From the NCBI RefSeq assembly GCF_024362695.1, contig NC_065424.1, positions 11,201,840 through 11,265,839 of the forward strand: 64,000 bases of DNA, given 5' to 3'. Shown here one piece after another: positions 41,701 to 43,262 of the stretch. This DNA is from Pectinophora gossypiella (Eukaryota > Arthropoda > Insecta > Lepidoptera > Gelechiidae). The notes below the pieces were generated by a model. The model worked only from the letters and a program-made list of their open reading frames with translations. It ran no database searches and was not told the DNA's origin. How positions within the stretch are numbered: position 1 is the stretch's first letter; each line of letters starts with the position of its first letter. The position numbers and the translations under genes were made by a program.

Positions 41701-43262
41701 ATGCAGTCTTGCAGCCACAACACGCTGACTAAGGCCAGAATCCAGCAATGCCACAACTTGGGCGGCTTCTGTGGGCGAAGTATCCATACGTTTTAGAAAA
41801 AAAACCTTTTTTCAGACGTCCCAAAGTCACAGTATTGAAATAAAAAACAAAAAGTTTAAGGATAGGCGCCAATTTTTAGTTTTTAAACGCTAAATGTACT
41901 CCAACCCTAAACACACATTTGTCTCAAAACAGTGATTCATTTCGTTTATAAGATAAACAAATGAAATTCTAGTTTAGAATTTAGAATTTTCGCTTATTAC
42001 TGTAATGGCCAAACTGCCAGCTATACATTTATGTATTTTTTTTCATCGTATGAATTCTTTTTTGTGTTAAATTCGGACAGAAACAATGAAAACGGAAGTG
42101 TTTCGATTTTTTTGATGAGAAGTGTATGTTTTGATGTTTTATGTAATTGTGAATGTCGTGTGTTAACTTAAGACTTGATTTTTTTATTTACCTATCTAAA
42201 TAAGAAAAAATCGAATTTAGGTATTATCTACACACGCGGTACAGCACTTACACAGAACCGTGCGGTTTAACATCGTCACGGTCTCTTCACTTTCTTTAGC
42301 ACTTTACGCGACACTTGAACACTACGCGAAACACTGCACTTGACTCTGCTTTAAACACTGTAACTTTACTTCCATTATTTTTTTACTTTCACTTTTTCAC
42401 TTCTTGCTTCGATCGCTTTTAAAATGGCTGTCCTTGCTCTTCGCGCTCTTTTTATACCCTATGGCATACTAGAATTCTAGACTCCTTTATCGAATCGTCT
42501 CGGGTGGAACCTACACAAAGACAAGGACGCTGCTACGCGTCAGAAAAGGGTGGCGCTAAGAAAAAAAAGAAAAGGGAGGATTTTATGACAATTTTTGAGA
42601 ACTCTCTGGTTGCAAAGTTTGTTATGATGTTACGTTGTCAATCCGTCACAATATCTACATCTAGCAAATTTCATCATAATAAGCTATTAGAATGTTATTT
42701 TAGCGTGAATTTATGCAGGGTTTAGTGACAACTTTAGGGGATGATTCAGACCTTGATTCTTAGTTTTTATCAAGCGAAATTTCCATTCGGAAATTTTATG
42801 AAATTGGTACCTAGTTTTTTTAAATTAATTTCAGTCCCATATTGTGCTTTAAACCGCTTAGAACCCAAATTTAATTTAAAAAAATGTGAAATTTCAAAAA
42901 AAACATCAATGTAGATTTACATTTATTTCCGATTATATTAGATTTTGGACTAATAATTTGGACCTCTTTAACAAAATGTGATTTCTCTTCCACAGCTGCG
43001 CGGCACAGTAGCAACGCTAATCATGGCGATATCCCTCGGCACAGACTTCGCACTGCTAAAGGTCTTCGCCCCCCTCAACTCCTGGATAGGCTACCACTCC
43101 ACCTTCTGGATATTCAGCTGCATCTGCTTATCTAACGTCTTCTACCTCATCTTCTGCGTGCCAGAAACTAAGATGAGAAGTCTAGAAGATATCTACGCCG
43201 ATCTAGAAGGCAGAAAGAGAAGGACGAAGGAAGAGGAAATCGTTGAAACTAATCATGTATAG
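2525..43262 (+). CDS. MFS sugar transporter (SLC2 / Tret1-like), seven exons, 5' end missing
   Basis: Spliced coding region of 2525-2754, 11345-11515, 28744-28896, 31095-31221, 35656-35891, 38594-38788 and 42996-43262. Every junction is GT-AG and phases agree (1,0,0,0,1,0,0), giving 458 codons then TAG. Family signatures are seen: DKFGRK after TM2, GAR...PLYVKEIS around TM4, LPETPSYL after TM6, VDRAGRK after TM8, MTEMFSFQLRGT after TM10 and VPETKMRSLEDI at the C-terminus. This is the layout of insect facilitated trehalose/sugar transporters at the plasma membrane (about 480-500 aa), so roughly 30-40 N-terminal residues are missing, in an exon not recognised here. The substrate cannot be told from sequence: TM7 has REFCG where active transporters usually have QQxSG. 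Introns are long (2.2-17 kb) and full of mobile elements. The gene converges on btz. Confidence 0.9.
2840..3000 (-). repeat. repeat R fragment
   Basis: Antisense copy of GCCGCAGATGGCATTAACTACTTGGCCGG... through GGCGTCGTCTGAGAGG, as at 12475, 24353, 25640, 27980 and 36560. Type unknown; probably a LINE or SINE end. Confidence 0.65.
3142..3450 (+). mobile_element. S1 SINE, near full length
   Basis: tRNA-like head CGGCCTCCGTGGTCCAGCAG with B box GGTTCGAATCC; body ATTACAGGCTGATCACGTAAA, GTGCTTCGGAAGGCACGTTA-like block, ACACCAGGGTTGATAAGG and tail ACACGAGAGAAGAAGA. It is inserted into an S4 repeat (3098-3141 and 3452-3565). Confidence 0.8.
3674..4560. other. MITE-A end followed by unassigned intron sequence
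   Basis: 3677-3705 carries only the first 25 or so bases of MITE-A (CAGGGTGTTAGTGACATCG) and then diverges. From about 3713 to 4560 I see no known repeat and no credible gene; several GTAGGTAGGTA-type short repeats occur at 4085-4170. Confidence 0.4.
4560..6560. other. low-repeat block with gene-like but undecipherable frames
   Basis: This 2-kb block lacks the SINE, LINE and MITE families of the window and is less AT-rich. Both strands have short open frames (for example plus 4728-4934 and minus 6247-5861) but none joins into a recognisable protein. A strong hairpin lies at 5642-5715. It may be a decayed gene or an uncommon mobile element. Confidence 0.3.
5642..5715. repeat. 28-bp inverted repeat hairpin
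   Basis: 5642-5669 (ATATCTACGGG...GGAATAA) is the reverse complement of 5688-5715 with one mismatch, around an 18-nt loop. Confidence 0.85.
7195..7600. mobile_element. long-form MITE-A relative with GC-rich core, part 1
   Basis: A GC-rich segment (7195-7300) with GAGA repeats, then AAGAAATAGTATCTGTTCGTATGCC, then an AT-rich right half with TTCTATGCAGCTTAAAACACA and TTCACTTGATACC. The same order recurs at 8700-9085, so both are copies of one longer element. Confidence 0.5.
7767..7990 (+). mobile_element. S1 SINE, 3'-truncated
   Basis: Head GGCCTATGTGGTCCAGTGGTTGAGCG, B-box-like GGTTCGTATTCC, body through GTAGCCGTTACATGA, then it stops. Confidence 0.75.
8505..8665. mobile_element. MITE-C internal fragment
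   Basis: Contains TTAAAATTGACGTGTATTCC and ATAAATTTTATGCCTGTTGAT, the internal part of MITE-C; the right end is lost. Confidence 0.6.
8700..9085. mobile_element. long-form MITE-A relative with GC-rich core, part 2
   Basis: ACAGAGAAAGAAATAGGATC, then a core of almost pure G and C (8740-8830), then TTCTATGCAGCTAAAAGCACA, then the standard MITE-A right end (ATTCCACTAGATATTAAC... to CACTAACACCCGG) at 8995-9084, followed by TATA. Confidence 0.6.
9211..9703. mobile_element. MITE-A dimer, copy 1
   Basis: Two palindromic MITE-A units in a row (about 9211-9440 and 9476-9703), each with inverted ends beginning GTGTTAGTGACATCGTAACG and joined by a short TACTTGTATGG-containing spacer. Outer ends adjoin TATA. 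The whole dimer recurs at 22235-22726. Confidence 0.85.
9704..10130. other. intron sequence, nothing recognised
   Basis: No repeat family or coding frame seen between the MITE-A dimer and the S4 fragment. Confidence 0.4.
10334..10597 (-). mobile_element. S1 SINE, antisense
   Basis: Reads tail to head on the plus strand: CTTCTTCTATCGTGTGGG..., AACACTTACATCAGTAAG, GGATTCGAACCCAGG (B box). Inserted in S4-type sequence (10280-10333). A (GT)n run follows at 10603-10632. Confidence 0.75.
10671..10812 (+). mobile_element. MITE-B copy, 142 bp
   Basis: Ends CGGTCACGAGC and GCTCATGACTG, flanked by TA on both sides; internal AACTTTTTTGACAAATTGAA and CAGAGTCCTAAAGTGGG. No coding capacity. Confidence 0.88.
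10922..11303 (-). mobile_element. 5'-truncated RTE-like LINE with 11-bp target duplication
   Basis: Minus-strand reading gives the C-terminus of a LINE reverse transcriptase: KLKWQWAGHIARRTDGRWGG..., VGRPATRWTDDLVKVAGSRW and a stop, then a (ATG)n-like tail. The 11 bp GTCGTGAGCTT flanks it at 10911-10921 and 11304-11314. Its 5' end carries a perfect 23-bp inverted repeat (11252-11274 with 11282-11304). Related pieces: 20143, 30263, 35263. Confidence 0.85.
11345..11515 (+). CDS. transporter exon with TM3-TM5 (part)
   Basis: The acceptor ttcttctacag ends at 11344 and donor GTAAGT begins at 11516; 57 codons, phase 0 on both sides. It codes residues 77-133: TM3 end, TM4 with GARALIGFGSGG, then PLYVKEISEDSIRG and the start of TM5. 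A LINE insertion ends about 40 bp before the acceptor, and a SINE fragment begins about 10 bp after the donor. A decayed second copy of the end of this exon lies at 12792-12870. Confidence 0.9.
11525..12020 (+). mobile_element. S1 SINE fragment split by MITE-D
   Basis: GGATCCGTGCGGAAGG... GGGGCCTTTAG (11527-11567) and CCTGACACCAGGGTTGATAAG (from 11960) are the two halves of an S1 body broken by the hAT-like insertion at 11576-11951. It begins right after the exon 2 donor. Confidence 0.75.
11576..11951. mobile_element. MITE-D (hAT-like) with CGGATA iterons
   Basis: 376 bp, ends TAGTGATGTGCCGG and CCGAACATCACTA-like (TTCGGAACATCACTA), flanked by the 8-bp duplication ATAATAAC at 11568-11575 and 11952-11959. 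Arrays of CGGATA repeats lie just inside both ends. Second copy at 20956. Confidence 0.9.
12320..12475 (+). repeat. unnamed LINE-type repeat
   Basis: GGCGGAGGACAGGAGTCCTAG through CACTGCCCTATTTTTC occurs inverted at 19590-19760, where it continues into AAGAGCCACGCTCTTGTCGG, the tail of the RTE-like family 2. Confidence 0.6.
12476..12660 (+). repeat. repeat R fragment
   Basis: TTTTGACGTGACTTATTG, GCCGCAGATGGCATTAACTA and GGTGCCCAGTTGGGCGCG; truncated before the GTCGATAGCG part seen in the longer copies at 24353 and 25640. Confidence 0.7.
12792..12870 (+). pseudogene. decayed duplicate of transporter exon 2
   Basis: 12806-12870 aligns with the last 65 or so bases of the exon at 11345-11515: TACGTGAAAGAGATGAG... 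CTCCATCAGAGGAATGACTGG ...ATTATATTCTCACAG, followed by a good donor GTGAGT at 12871. One base is missing within GCGAAGAC (here GCAAC), which breaks the frame. The upstream part of the exon and its acceptor are lost, replaced by a MITE-C scrap. It sits 1.3 kb downstream of the working exon in the same orientation. Confidence 0.85.
12900..13245. other. intron sequence, nothing recognised
   Basis: No repeat or coding frame identified between the exon relic and a MITE-A fragment. Confidence 0.4.
13247..13315 (-). mobile_element. MITE-A half copy
   Basis: Only the right half remains: ATTCCATTTGATATCAACTC to CGTTACGATGTCACTAA. Confidence 0.75.
13331..13626 (-). mobile_element. S3 SINE, near full length
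   Basis: Minus-strand head GAGCTCGGTGGCGCAGCGGTAA, body with GGTCATAGGATGGGTGACCAC, AGCACGGAGGAG-type block, then GATCTCCCTATCCATC and a (GAT)n tail. The longest S3 copy in the window. Confidence 0.8.
13933..14066 (-). mobile_element. MITE-B copy, antisense, ends worn
   Basis: Carries CCCACTTTAGGAATCTGTCG and TTGTCAAAAAAGTTAATGTG; the right inverted end is cut short. Confidence 0.8.
14080..14218 (+). mobile_element. LINE 3' tail (GCAATAAAG type)
   Basis: AGGTTGCCTGGCAGAAATTGC, GCAATAAGGCCGCC, GTGCAATAAAGTATTATTGA then (TTGA)n. Related tails at 23160, 28530, 55655, 59090 and (antisense) 60070. The AATAAA and simple-repeat tail fit a CR1/Jockey-type LINE 3' end. Confidence 0.7.
14353..14420 (+). 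mobile_element. S2 SINE head
   Basis: Only the tRNA-like part is left: GTGGTAGCCCAGTTGGTAG and GGTTCGAATCC; it is cut by MITE-C. Confidence 0.75.
14427..14743. mobile_element. MITE-C copy
   Basis: Long imperfect inverted repeats: TGGCCCCGATTCCTGCAGAC... at the left and TTTACAGGAATTAGCACCA at the right, each followed inward by TAATTTTATTTTA-type and CCTTTCCTTTTCG-type blocks. No coding frame. Other copies at 19186, 44799, 46940, 56376 and pieces at 8505, 26812, 32468, 36287. Confidence 0.8.
14760..15180. other. AT-rich intron sequence, nothing recognised
   Basis: AT-rich, with scattered short runs; no repeat family or frame identified. Confidence 0.4.
15295..15700 (+). mobile_element. Jockey/CR1-like LINE: ORF2 C-terminus and 3' UTR
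   Basis: The plus frame ends NLPFNCFKTVVKQKLYKKGY then YKVSDYLEDMNAWD and a stop at 15450-15452; LP...FK..VK..L...YY...DYL.D..AW is the usual end of CR1/Jockey-type ORF2. The UTR ends AATAAAGATATTTTTGAATTT with TTTTGAA repeats. Antisense copies at 646 and 32050. Confidence 0.8.
16075..16460 (-). mobile_element. RTE-like LINE family 2, C-terminal fragment
   Basis: Minus frame: MTQRDRERLEAFEMWCWRRM, EGISWTEMVSNEKVLERVEEKR, ...RRGNMICHLIRHDSF, then a frameshifted RGRPR region. This is the segment after the RT domain in many insect RTE-type elements. Copies at 30140, 30540 and 58230. Confidence 0.75.
16575..16961 (-). mobile_element. LINE fragment, RNase H / zinc-knuckle end
   Basis: 128-codon frame on the minus strand with RLLRLNRNDLRIVVGSITGH, CPLNKHLFNLGI, PLCRGCLDAEETAPHVILEC. 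LTGH..L..HL...G...C..C...EET..H.L..C is the C-terminal end of R1/I/Jockey-group LINE polyproteins that carry RNase H. A start Met is present but it is a fragment. Confidence 0.75.
17217..17360 (+). repeat. repeat R 3' part
   Basis: TGATTGGCCGCGTCTATGGC, GTAATCGGGTTGTCGGGATC, CCGTCCCTAAG and GGATGTATTCGG match the 3' half of the 25640 copy. Confidence 0.65.
17475..17885. mobile_element. MITE-A copies, broken
   Basis: Left half at 17483-17625 (GGATGATTCAGACCATGATTC, ATATCAAGTGGAATTTTCC) and right half at 17785-17885 (GACGGAAAATTCCACTTGAT to TTACGATGTCACTAACACC) are parted by about 160 bp of other sequence (17630-17785). Confidence 0.75.
17890..19025. other. intron sequence, nothing recognised
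   Basis: AT-rich. One short piece (18236-18300, GATAATTGATATCGCGTCG...GTGCCCGGTTTAGATGG) recurs at 26112-26155. Poly-T at 18862-18877. No coding frame. Confidence 0.4.
19029..19175. mobile_element. palindromic MITE, about 147 bp
   Basis: The left arm (TATGCAAC, TTGTATAACTAGGTCAAAAA, ATGCTCGTGGCGT) pairs with the right arm (CGCCACTCGCATTTTTTGAC, TTATACAACTGTTGCATA). Several mismatches; no internal frame. Confidence 0.75.
19186..19552. mobile_element. MITE-C copy, about 367 bp
   Basis: ATTAATTCCTGCAGACGCCA at the left, GTGTCTGCTGGAATCGGGGC at the right, with the family's inner blocks (TAACCCGACATAATTAAGTA, CCTCTCCTTTTCGGCGGAT). Confidence 0.8.
19580..19765 (-). repeat. RTE-like family tail with unnamed repeat
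   Basis: CATCATCATCATGAATTTAA then AAGAGCCACGCTCTTGTCGG and the reverse of the repeat at 12320. (CAT)n start marks the 3' end of the element on the minus strand. Confidence 0.6.
20038..20337. mobile_element. MITE-A copy interrupted by an RTE-like fragment
   Basis: Left half 20038-20140 ends in TCATGAAAATATTTTC; a plus-strand RTE-like C-terminus (RRSVGRPATRWTDDLVK...) fills 20143-20303 and ends in a (GATGAT) tail; then MITE-A resumes with ATTTTCAGTTGATGTAAACT but lacks its right end. Confidence 0.75.
20527..20777 (-). mobile_element. S3 SINE, head lost
   Basis: (CAT)n start, CACCAGCTCATTAACGTCCC, CCACCACGCGGGCCCAGTG, ACCGGCCTTTGCGAAAGTTG; the tRNA-like head is missing. Confidence 0.75.
20956..21317. 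mobile_element. MITE-D (hAT-like), copy 2
   Basis: 362 bp with the same ends and CGGATA arrays as 11576-11951, flanked by the 8-bp duplication GTTAACAC at 20948-20955 and 21318-21325. A different duplication from copy 1 shows an independent insertion. Confidence 0.9.
21330..22230. other. intron sequence with MITE-E remnant
   Basis: 21670-21750 resembles MITE-E (AATATTGCTATTTGACATTTG ... CAAATGTCAAATAGG) set between copies of AATATTCCAAAATTAAATAC. A short R fragment lies at 21415-21460. The rest is unassigned. Confidence 0.45.
22235..22726. mobile_element. MITE-A dimer, copy 2
   Basis: Same two units, same spacer (CATACCTACTTGTATGGC) and same internal differences as 9211-9703, but different sequence outside (left TTACTTATACTG, right TATATAAGATAAC). 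Confidence 0.85.
23411..23738 (+). mobile_element. S1b SINE
   Basis: tRNA-like head CCTCCGTGATCTAGTGGTTAG with B box GGTTCGATTCC; body TTTGTTTGGTAAGGACTTTT, ...GTGCTTCGGAAGGCACG; then a tail unlike S1: CCTCCACCAACCCGC, GGTTGATTGAGGGGAGGCC, GTGGGACATATATA. Confidence 0.8.
23944..24352. mobile_element. TTAA-type element, right end eroded
   Basis: Starts after TTAA (23940-23943) with CACGTTGGCAGTCCAGTGATCC-like sequence shared with 44306-44490 (TACGTCCGTGACCCATA). An insertion at 24131-24215 is flanked by GAAGGTTTAG. The right end (ACTGTAAACGTG) runs into T's where repeat R begins. Confidence 0.6.
24353..24770 (+). repeat. repeat R, near full length
   Basis: From TTTTTTTTTGACGTGACTTA through GTTGGGCGCGAACCTCGG, AATTAATCGACCCTAGTGG, GCGCTGATTGAGGG, CCTGAAGTGTTTGGTG to GGATGTATTCGG. 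Parallel to 25640-26045 and 36560-36845. Confidence 0.7.
25118..25460 (+). mobile_element. S2 SINE body split by MITE-E
   Basis: GAAACCCACATTCCCGAGAA ... GTATTGGGCTGG, then MITE-E at 25199-25350, then CTGGTTTTCCCTTCAC... GGACCCTGGG. The head is missing. Confidence 0.8.
25199..25350. mobile_element. MITE-E foldback, 152 bp
   Basis: Near-perfect long inverted repeat: arms GGTTAAAATGGCCACATCGA...AATATTGCAATTTGAC and their complement, with a short AT-rich loop. CTGG lies on each side (25195-25198, 25351-25354) while uninterrupted S2 copies have a single CTGG. Confidence 0.88.
25640..26050 (+). repeat. repeat R, near full length
   Basis: Same blocks as 24353-24770 with a complete 3' part ending CCGCAACTACCAGGGGATT. 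Confidence 0.7.
26200..26480. repeat. S1 and LINE-tail fragments
   Basis: CTTCTTCTATCGTGTGGGTT (S1 antisense tail, 26236-26290), a worn LINE tail with GTGCAATAAAGAATTCTTAA (26290-26378), then an S1 plus-strand tail (26395-26475). Confidence 0.55.
26847..27110. mobile_element. TTAA-type element, 264 bp
   Basis: CACGTTGAACG at the left, CGTTCAACGTG at the right, TTAA on both sides (26843-26846, 27111-27114). It interrupts a MITE-C end, whose sequence resumes after the second TTAA (TTAAGTTATATTAGG). piggyBac-like target; non-coding. Confidence 0.88.
27165..27275. mobile_element. MITE-A fragment
   Basis: GTGACATCGTAACGAAAACT, TGATATCAATTGGAATTTTC and a short piece of the right arm; deleted internally and at both ends. 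Confidence 0.7.
27280..27980. other. intron sequence with a GC-rich patch
   Basis: 27590-27730 is rich in CG dinucleotides and lacks repeat similarity; an eroded LINE 3' end (AACTATCTTTATTCACTAGG) lies at about 27885-27990. No coding frame. Confidence 0.4.
27985..28083 (-). repeat. repeat R fragment
   Basis: Antisense GACACCCTGAGCCGAGGTTCG ... TACCGGGTGAGAGCC. Confidence 0.65.
28102..28437 (-). mobile_element. S1b SINE, antisense, with 16-bp target duplication
   Basis: Runs tail to head: CGTCCCACTGCTGGGCACAG, CTCCACCACGCTGCTCC, ...CAAACCCGGACATCCAG and GGTCTAGTGG complement. TTTAGTAATTAGAATA lies on both sides (28086-28101 and 28442-28457). The target is itself part of a repeat also seen at 63060-63300. 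Confidence 0.8.
28530..28650 (+). mobile_element. LINE 3' tail with TCTA repeats
   Basis: AAGGTTGCCTGGAAGAAATTG, GCAATAAGGCCGCC, CAATAAAGTATTTTATC then (TCTA)n. It ends about 90 bp before the transporter exon acceptor at 28743. Confidence 0.7.
28744..28896 (+). CDS. transporter exon with TM5-TM6 and PETPSYL motif
   Basis: The acceptor ttgtttacag ends at 28743; the donor is a weaker GTAGAA at 28897. 51 codons, phase 0 on both sides, residues 134-184: rest of TM5, TM6, then LPETPSYLIKCGKKE, the family PESPRxL motif that opens the central cytoplasmic loop. Reading runs on past the donor for about 20 codons, but joining at GTAGAA gives the expected KKE-ETAKTLSWLR sequence. Confidence 0.87.
28985..29075 (-). 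mobile_element. MITE-A right half
   Basis: ACGGCAAATTCCACTTGGTA through GTTACGATGTCACTAACAC. Confidence 0.7.
29117..29437 (+). mobile_element. S1b SINE
   Basis: Close match to 23411-23738 throughout, including the CCTCCACCAACCCGC and GGGGAGGCCTGTGCCCAGC tail. Confidence 0.8.
29755..29885 (+). mobile_element. S2 SINE fragment
   Basis: GCGTAACTCTCATATTGAGG, GGTTCAAATCC (B box), GGAAAACATCGTGAGGAAAC; the 3' part is gone. Confidence 0.6.
30140..30945. mobile_element. two RTE-like family 2 copies head to head, with a family 1 insertion
   Basis: Minus-strand family 2 sequence (30145-30262 and 30486-30538) is broken by a plus-strand family 1 3' end (30263-30485, DGRWGG... VGRPATRWTDDLVKVAGSRW, then (GAT)n), with GATGTTCTTT on both sides. 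A plus-strand family 2 copy follows (30555-30942): ETWTMTQRDRERLEAFEMW, ...RGNMIGHLIRHDSF, GRGRPR, and HRQERSS with stop. (CAT)n and (GA)n runs lie at 30944-30985. Confidence 0.75.
31095..31221 (+). CDS. transporter exon for central cytoplasmic loop
   Basis: The acceptor attgtttcag ends at 31094; donor GTAAGT starts at 31222. 42 codons plus one base (phase 1), residues 185-226, soluble and charged: ETAKTLSWLRSLPVDD, then a helix-like EEVDRLLVEQ. This matches the ICH loop between TM6 and TM7 of sugar porters (usual form A..L.WLRG...). Confidence 0.87.
31255..31345 (+). mobile_element. S1b SINE head fragment
   Basis: AACAGCCTCCGTAGTAGGTTAG, GGGCTCACGATCTGG and GTCCGGGTTCGAAATCC; the body is cut after TGTCCTTTATTTAG. 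Confidence 0.65.
31360..31672 (+). mobile_element. S1 SINE, near full length
   Basis: Head CGGCCTCCGTGGTCCAGTGG, B box GGTTTGAATCC, body ATTACAGGCTGATCACC, tail GATGAGGTTGG...CACTCGATAGAAGAAGG. Confidence 0.8.
32050..32335 (-). mobile_element. Jockey/CR1-like LINE 3' UTR
   Basis: AAAAATATCTTTATTCAATAG to TCAGACAGTTAATCCCGCA, antisense and close to 646-1000; the coding end is nearly absent. Confidence 0.75.
32385..32467 (-). mobile_element. S3 SINE head
   Basis: ACCGGCCTCTGCGAAAGTTGC through GCTGCGCCACCGAGCTCC. Confidence 0.75.
32468..32604. mobile_element. MITE-C right half
   Basis: ATTGACGTGTGATTCATAAA, CCCTTTCCTTTTCGGCGGAT, TTTACAGGAATTAGCACCA. Confidence 0.7.
32605..33140. other. intron sequence, nothing recognised
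   Basis: No repeat family or coding frame identified. Confidence 0.4.
33145..33290. mobile_element. palindromic element, 46-bp arms
   Basis: 33145-33190 and 33245-33290 are reverse complements with two mismatches, around a 54-nt loop. Arms include ATCAAATTTCCA and AAAAAAGCAAGACAGATG. Too short to code; a young MITE or a hairpin RNA source. Confidence 0.85.
33437..34174. mobile_element. TTAA-type element, 738 bp
   Basis: Inverted ends CACGTTGAGTGCCAT and ATGGCACTCAACGTG with TTAA on both sides (33433-33436, 34175-34178), as for piggyBac transposons. The inside has a GC-rich stretch (33470-33620) with frames on both strands, none recognisable as transposase. Confidence 0.88.
34516..34654 (-). 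mobile_element. MITE-B copy, antisense
   Basis: CAGTCATGAGCAATATAATG through AAAGCTCGTGACCG; 139 bp. Confidence 0.85.
34773..35099 (+). mobile_element. S1 SINE, near full length
   Basis: Head AGCCTCCGTTTGTCTAGTGG, B box GGTTCGAACCG, body with AGTTTGGTTAGGAC, tail CCCACACGATAGAAGAAGAAG. Confidence 0.8.
35263..35440 (-). mobile_element. RTE-like family 1 fragment
   Basis: (TCA)n start, GCCGTATGACGCCCACTGC, ...CTTCACCAGATCGTCGGTCC; same as the 3' part of 10922-11303. It lies in the intron before the exon at 35656. Confidence 0.75.
35656..35891 (+). CDS. transporter exon with TM7-TM8 and DRAGRK motif
   Basis: The acceptor ccttccacag ends at 35655; the donor is GTAAAA at 35892. It opens with two bases completing the split Phe codon and ends in phase 0; residues 228-305. 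It codes SNKTAVKAFWVALIVNLTREFCGC (TM7), CIAVLVYASHIF, TM8 (SILLAAVQIFGSFLACQL) and VDRAGRK. The TM7 signature reads REFCG, not QQxSG. Confidence 0.88.
36003..36139. mobile_element. palindromic MITE, 137 bp
   Basis: Ends GGGTGGTATTAATAAAC and GTTTATTAACACCACCC are inverted; the inner arms share AATCTCAGCT and GACTGCCC. Confidence 0.75.
36141..36226 (-). mobile_element. tRNA-like SINE head, antisense
   Basis: GGGATTCGGACCCGGGGCC (B box region) and CAACCACTGGACCACAG (A box region) complement an S1-like head; no body follows. Confidence 0.55.
36287..36550. mobile_element. MITE-C left part
   Basis: CACCATCTAATTTTATTTTAAG, CCGCCGAAAAGGAAAGGGAC, AATAACCCGACAGAATCAAA; the right arm is lost. Confidence 0.7.
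36560..36845 (+). repeat. repeat R copy
   Basis: TGTAGATCTACCGCAGATGGC through GATCGTATATTACATCCTTC, with an internal deletion relative to 25640. Confidence 0.7.
37100..37572 (+). mobile_element. S2 SINE interrupted by S1b
   Basis: GTGGTAGCCCAGTTGG... GTGAGGAAACCCACAT (37103-37219), insertion 37220-37397, then GAGGAAACCCACATTCCCGA... AACGGGATAATG (37398-37570). Confidence 0.8.
37220..37397. mobile_element. twin-primed S1b SINE, 178 bp
   Basis: The first part is the S1b tail in antisense (CTGCCTATATACGTCCCACTG...CACTGCGGG), the second the S1b head in sense (TGTGGTCTAGTGGTAAGAG... GGGGACATTGTC). GAGGAAACCCACAT (14 bp) flanks the whole (37206-37219, 37398-37411). Confidence 0.88.
37673..37978 (-). 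mobile_element. S1 SINE, antisense
   Basis: CTTCTGTCGTGTGAGTTATG through CACCGGGATCCGAACCC and GGACCACGGAGGCCG; sits inside S4-type sequence (37615-37672, 37983-38020). Confidence 0.75.
38300..38557 (-). mobile_element. C-terminal fragment of a mobile-element protein
   Basis: Minus-strand frame without stops: VNRELEGRYIFIPLAVETTG, CWGSDAKKFIAEIGRRLRES, GDDPRAGLFLAQRLSIAVQR, GNAASVMGTFAP, ending in TAG (38302-38300). The pattern F.PLAVET.G...GR.L....GDPRA..FL.QRLS.AVQRGNA recalls the end of polyproteins I have seen in animal mobile elements; the exact family I cannot name. It has no start codon here and lies in a transporter intron. Confidence 0.6.
38594..38788 (+). CDS. transporter exon with TM9-TM10
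   Basis: The acceptor ttctcccacag ends at 38593; donor GTGAGT at 38789. 65 codons, phase 0 on both sides, residues 306-370: TM9, a short YMPGW loop, TM10 with GLQPLPFVIMTEMF. This corresponds to the family G-P-x-P-W...E-x-F motif, with the tryptophan position changed to phenylalanine. Confidence 0.88.
38800..39375. other. intron sequence, nothing recognised
   Basis: From the donor at 38789 to the left LTR-like arm; no repeat or coding frame seen. Confidence 0.4.
39380..39955 (+). repeat. left LTR-like arm of inverted pair
   Basis: This stretch matches, in reverse orientation and with many differences, 42200-42690. Shared blocks in order are GACGGATTGACAA, CAACCAGAGAGTTCT, CTTTTCTGACGC, TTCCACCCGA, AAGCGATCGAAGC, CAAGTGCAGTG and GCTGTACCG. 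AATAAA at about 39928 and the TATAAAAAG in the partner arm suggest LTR-type promoter and polyadenylation signals. A MITE-B copy is inserted at 39735-39911 (absent from the other arm). Confidence 0.6.
39735..39911 (+). mobile_element. MITE-B copy, 177 bp, TA target
   Basis: Ends CGGTCACGAGC and GCTCATGACTG are imperfect inverted repeats flanked by TA. Compared with the 142-143 bp copies at 10671 and 62630 it has extra copies of ATTAATATGTA near the left end. It interrupts the left LTR-like arm. Confidence 0.85.
39956..40486 (+). other. interior between LTR-like arm and Tc1 element
   Basis: Contains a second inverted pair: GAAACCCACTTCCG at about 39965 and its complement near 40430, with GTGAGTTTC on the outer side of each. 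No coding frame is seen. Probably part of the foldback or retroelement interior into which the Tc1 element jumped. Confidence 0.45.
40489..42124 (-). mobile_element. complete Tc1-type transposon (1636 bp)
   Basis: Bounded by terminal inverted repeats that are identical for 27 bp (begin CACTTCTCATC, end TCGAAACAC) and by TA on each side (40487-40488 and 42125-42126), the Tc1/mariner target duplication. It carries one uninterrupted transposase frame. It lies in the last transporter intron, between inverted LTR-like arms. Complete ends and an open frame suggest a recent, perhaps still autonomous, copy; no second copy is in the window. Confidence 0.95.
40759..41787 (-). CDS. Tc1-family DD34E transposase
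   Basis: 342 codons, a usual length for Tc1 transposases. The N-terminal part (about 1-110) has the paired-type HTH DNA-binding region: QRVVAARLHLSLSSVHRVYKRY, a linker rich in Arg, then a second HTH around VSDSTIRRRLKDRGL. The catalytic region shows VLFSDECK (first Asp), FMHDNARAH (second Asp) and SPDMNPIEHLWDELKR (Glu). 34 residues lie between second Asp and Glu, so DD34E. A glycine-rich VWGGIS segment typical of Tc1 is present. No stop or frameshift is visible. It would cut and paste its own element at TA sites in the nucleus. Confidence 0.95.
   Translation of the reverse strand: MDTSPTEAAQVVALLDSGLSQRVVAARLHLSLSSVHRVYKRYRETGLFTRRSGSGRNRVTSERDDRFIVTTSLRNRRLNAFQLQQRLRVVRRVAVSDSTIRRRLKDRGLVPHKPANGPKLTADHRRARLNFAREHLNWSYLQWSKVLFSDECKIMLYGNDGRNKVYRRDGERYAQCCIEEKVSYGGGSWTVWGGISADGKTELAFVSGPRLPALNCHRYVEECLEPHVMPYAHFIGNGFIFMHDNARAHTAGVVRDYLNEVDISIMEWPARSPDMNPIEHLWDELKRRIRARDPAPETLSQLQDAIQEEWDNIPQHVIVTLIRSMKNRMEAVIRARGGNTSY
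42200..42690 (-). repeat. right LTR-like arm of inverted pair
   Basis: Reverse-complement partner of 39380-39955. Read on the minus strand it has GGGTATAAAAAGAGC followed by AAGCGATCGAAGCAAGAAGTG, a promoter-like layout. The two arms point towards each other around the Tc1 element, so the locus is two solo-LTR-like copies head to head or one foldback element. Confidence 0.55.
42715..42910. mobile_element. MITE-A long-form left end
   Basis: CAGGGTTTAGTGACAACTTT, GATGATTCAGACCTTGATTC, then TTTCAGTCCCATATTGTGC and AGAACCCAAATTTAATTTAA. The last two are the reverse of sequence near 7510 and 8925, so this is the opposite end of the longer element. It ends about 85 bp before the last transporter exon. 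Confidence 0.6.
42996..43262 (+). CDS. last transporter exon, TM11-TM12 and C-terminal tail
   Basis: The acceptor ctcttccacag ends at 42995. 88 codons and TAG at 43260-43262. It codes LRGTVATLIMAISLGTDF (TM11), TM12 and the C-terminal VPETKMRSLEDI motif that ends nearly every sugar porter, then a charged tail rich in Lys, Arg and Glu. Confidence 0.9.
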   Translation: MRGTVATLIMAISLGTDFALLKVFAPLNSWIGYHSTFWIFSCICLSNVFYLIFCVPETKMRSLEDIYADLEGRKRRTKEEEIVETNHV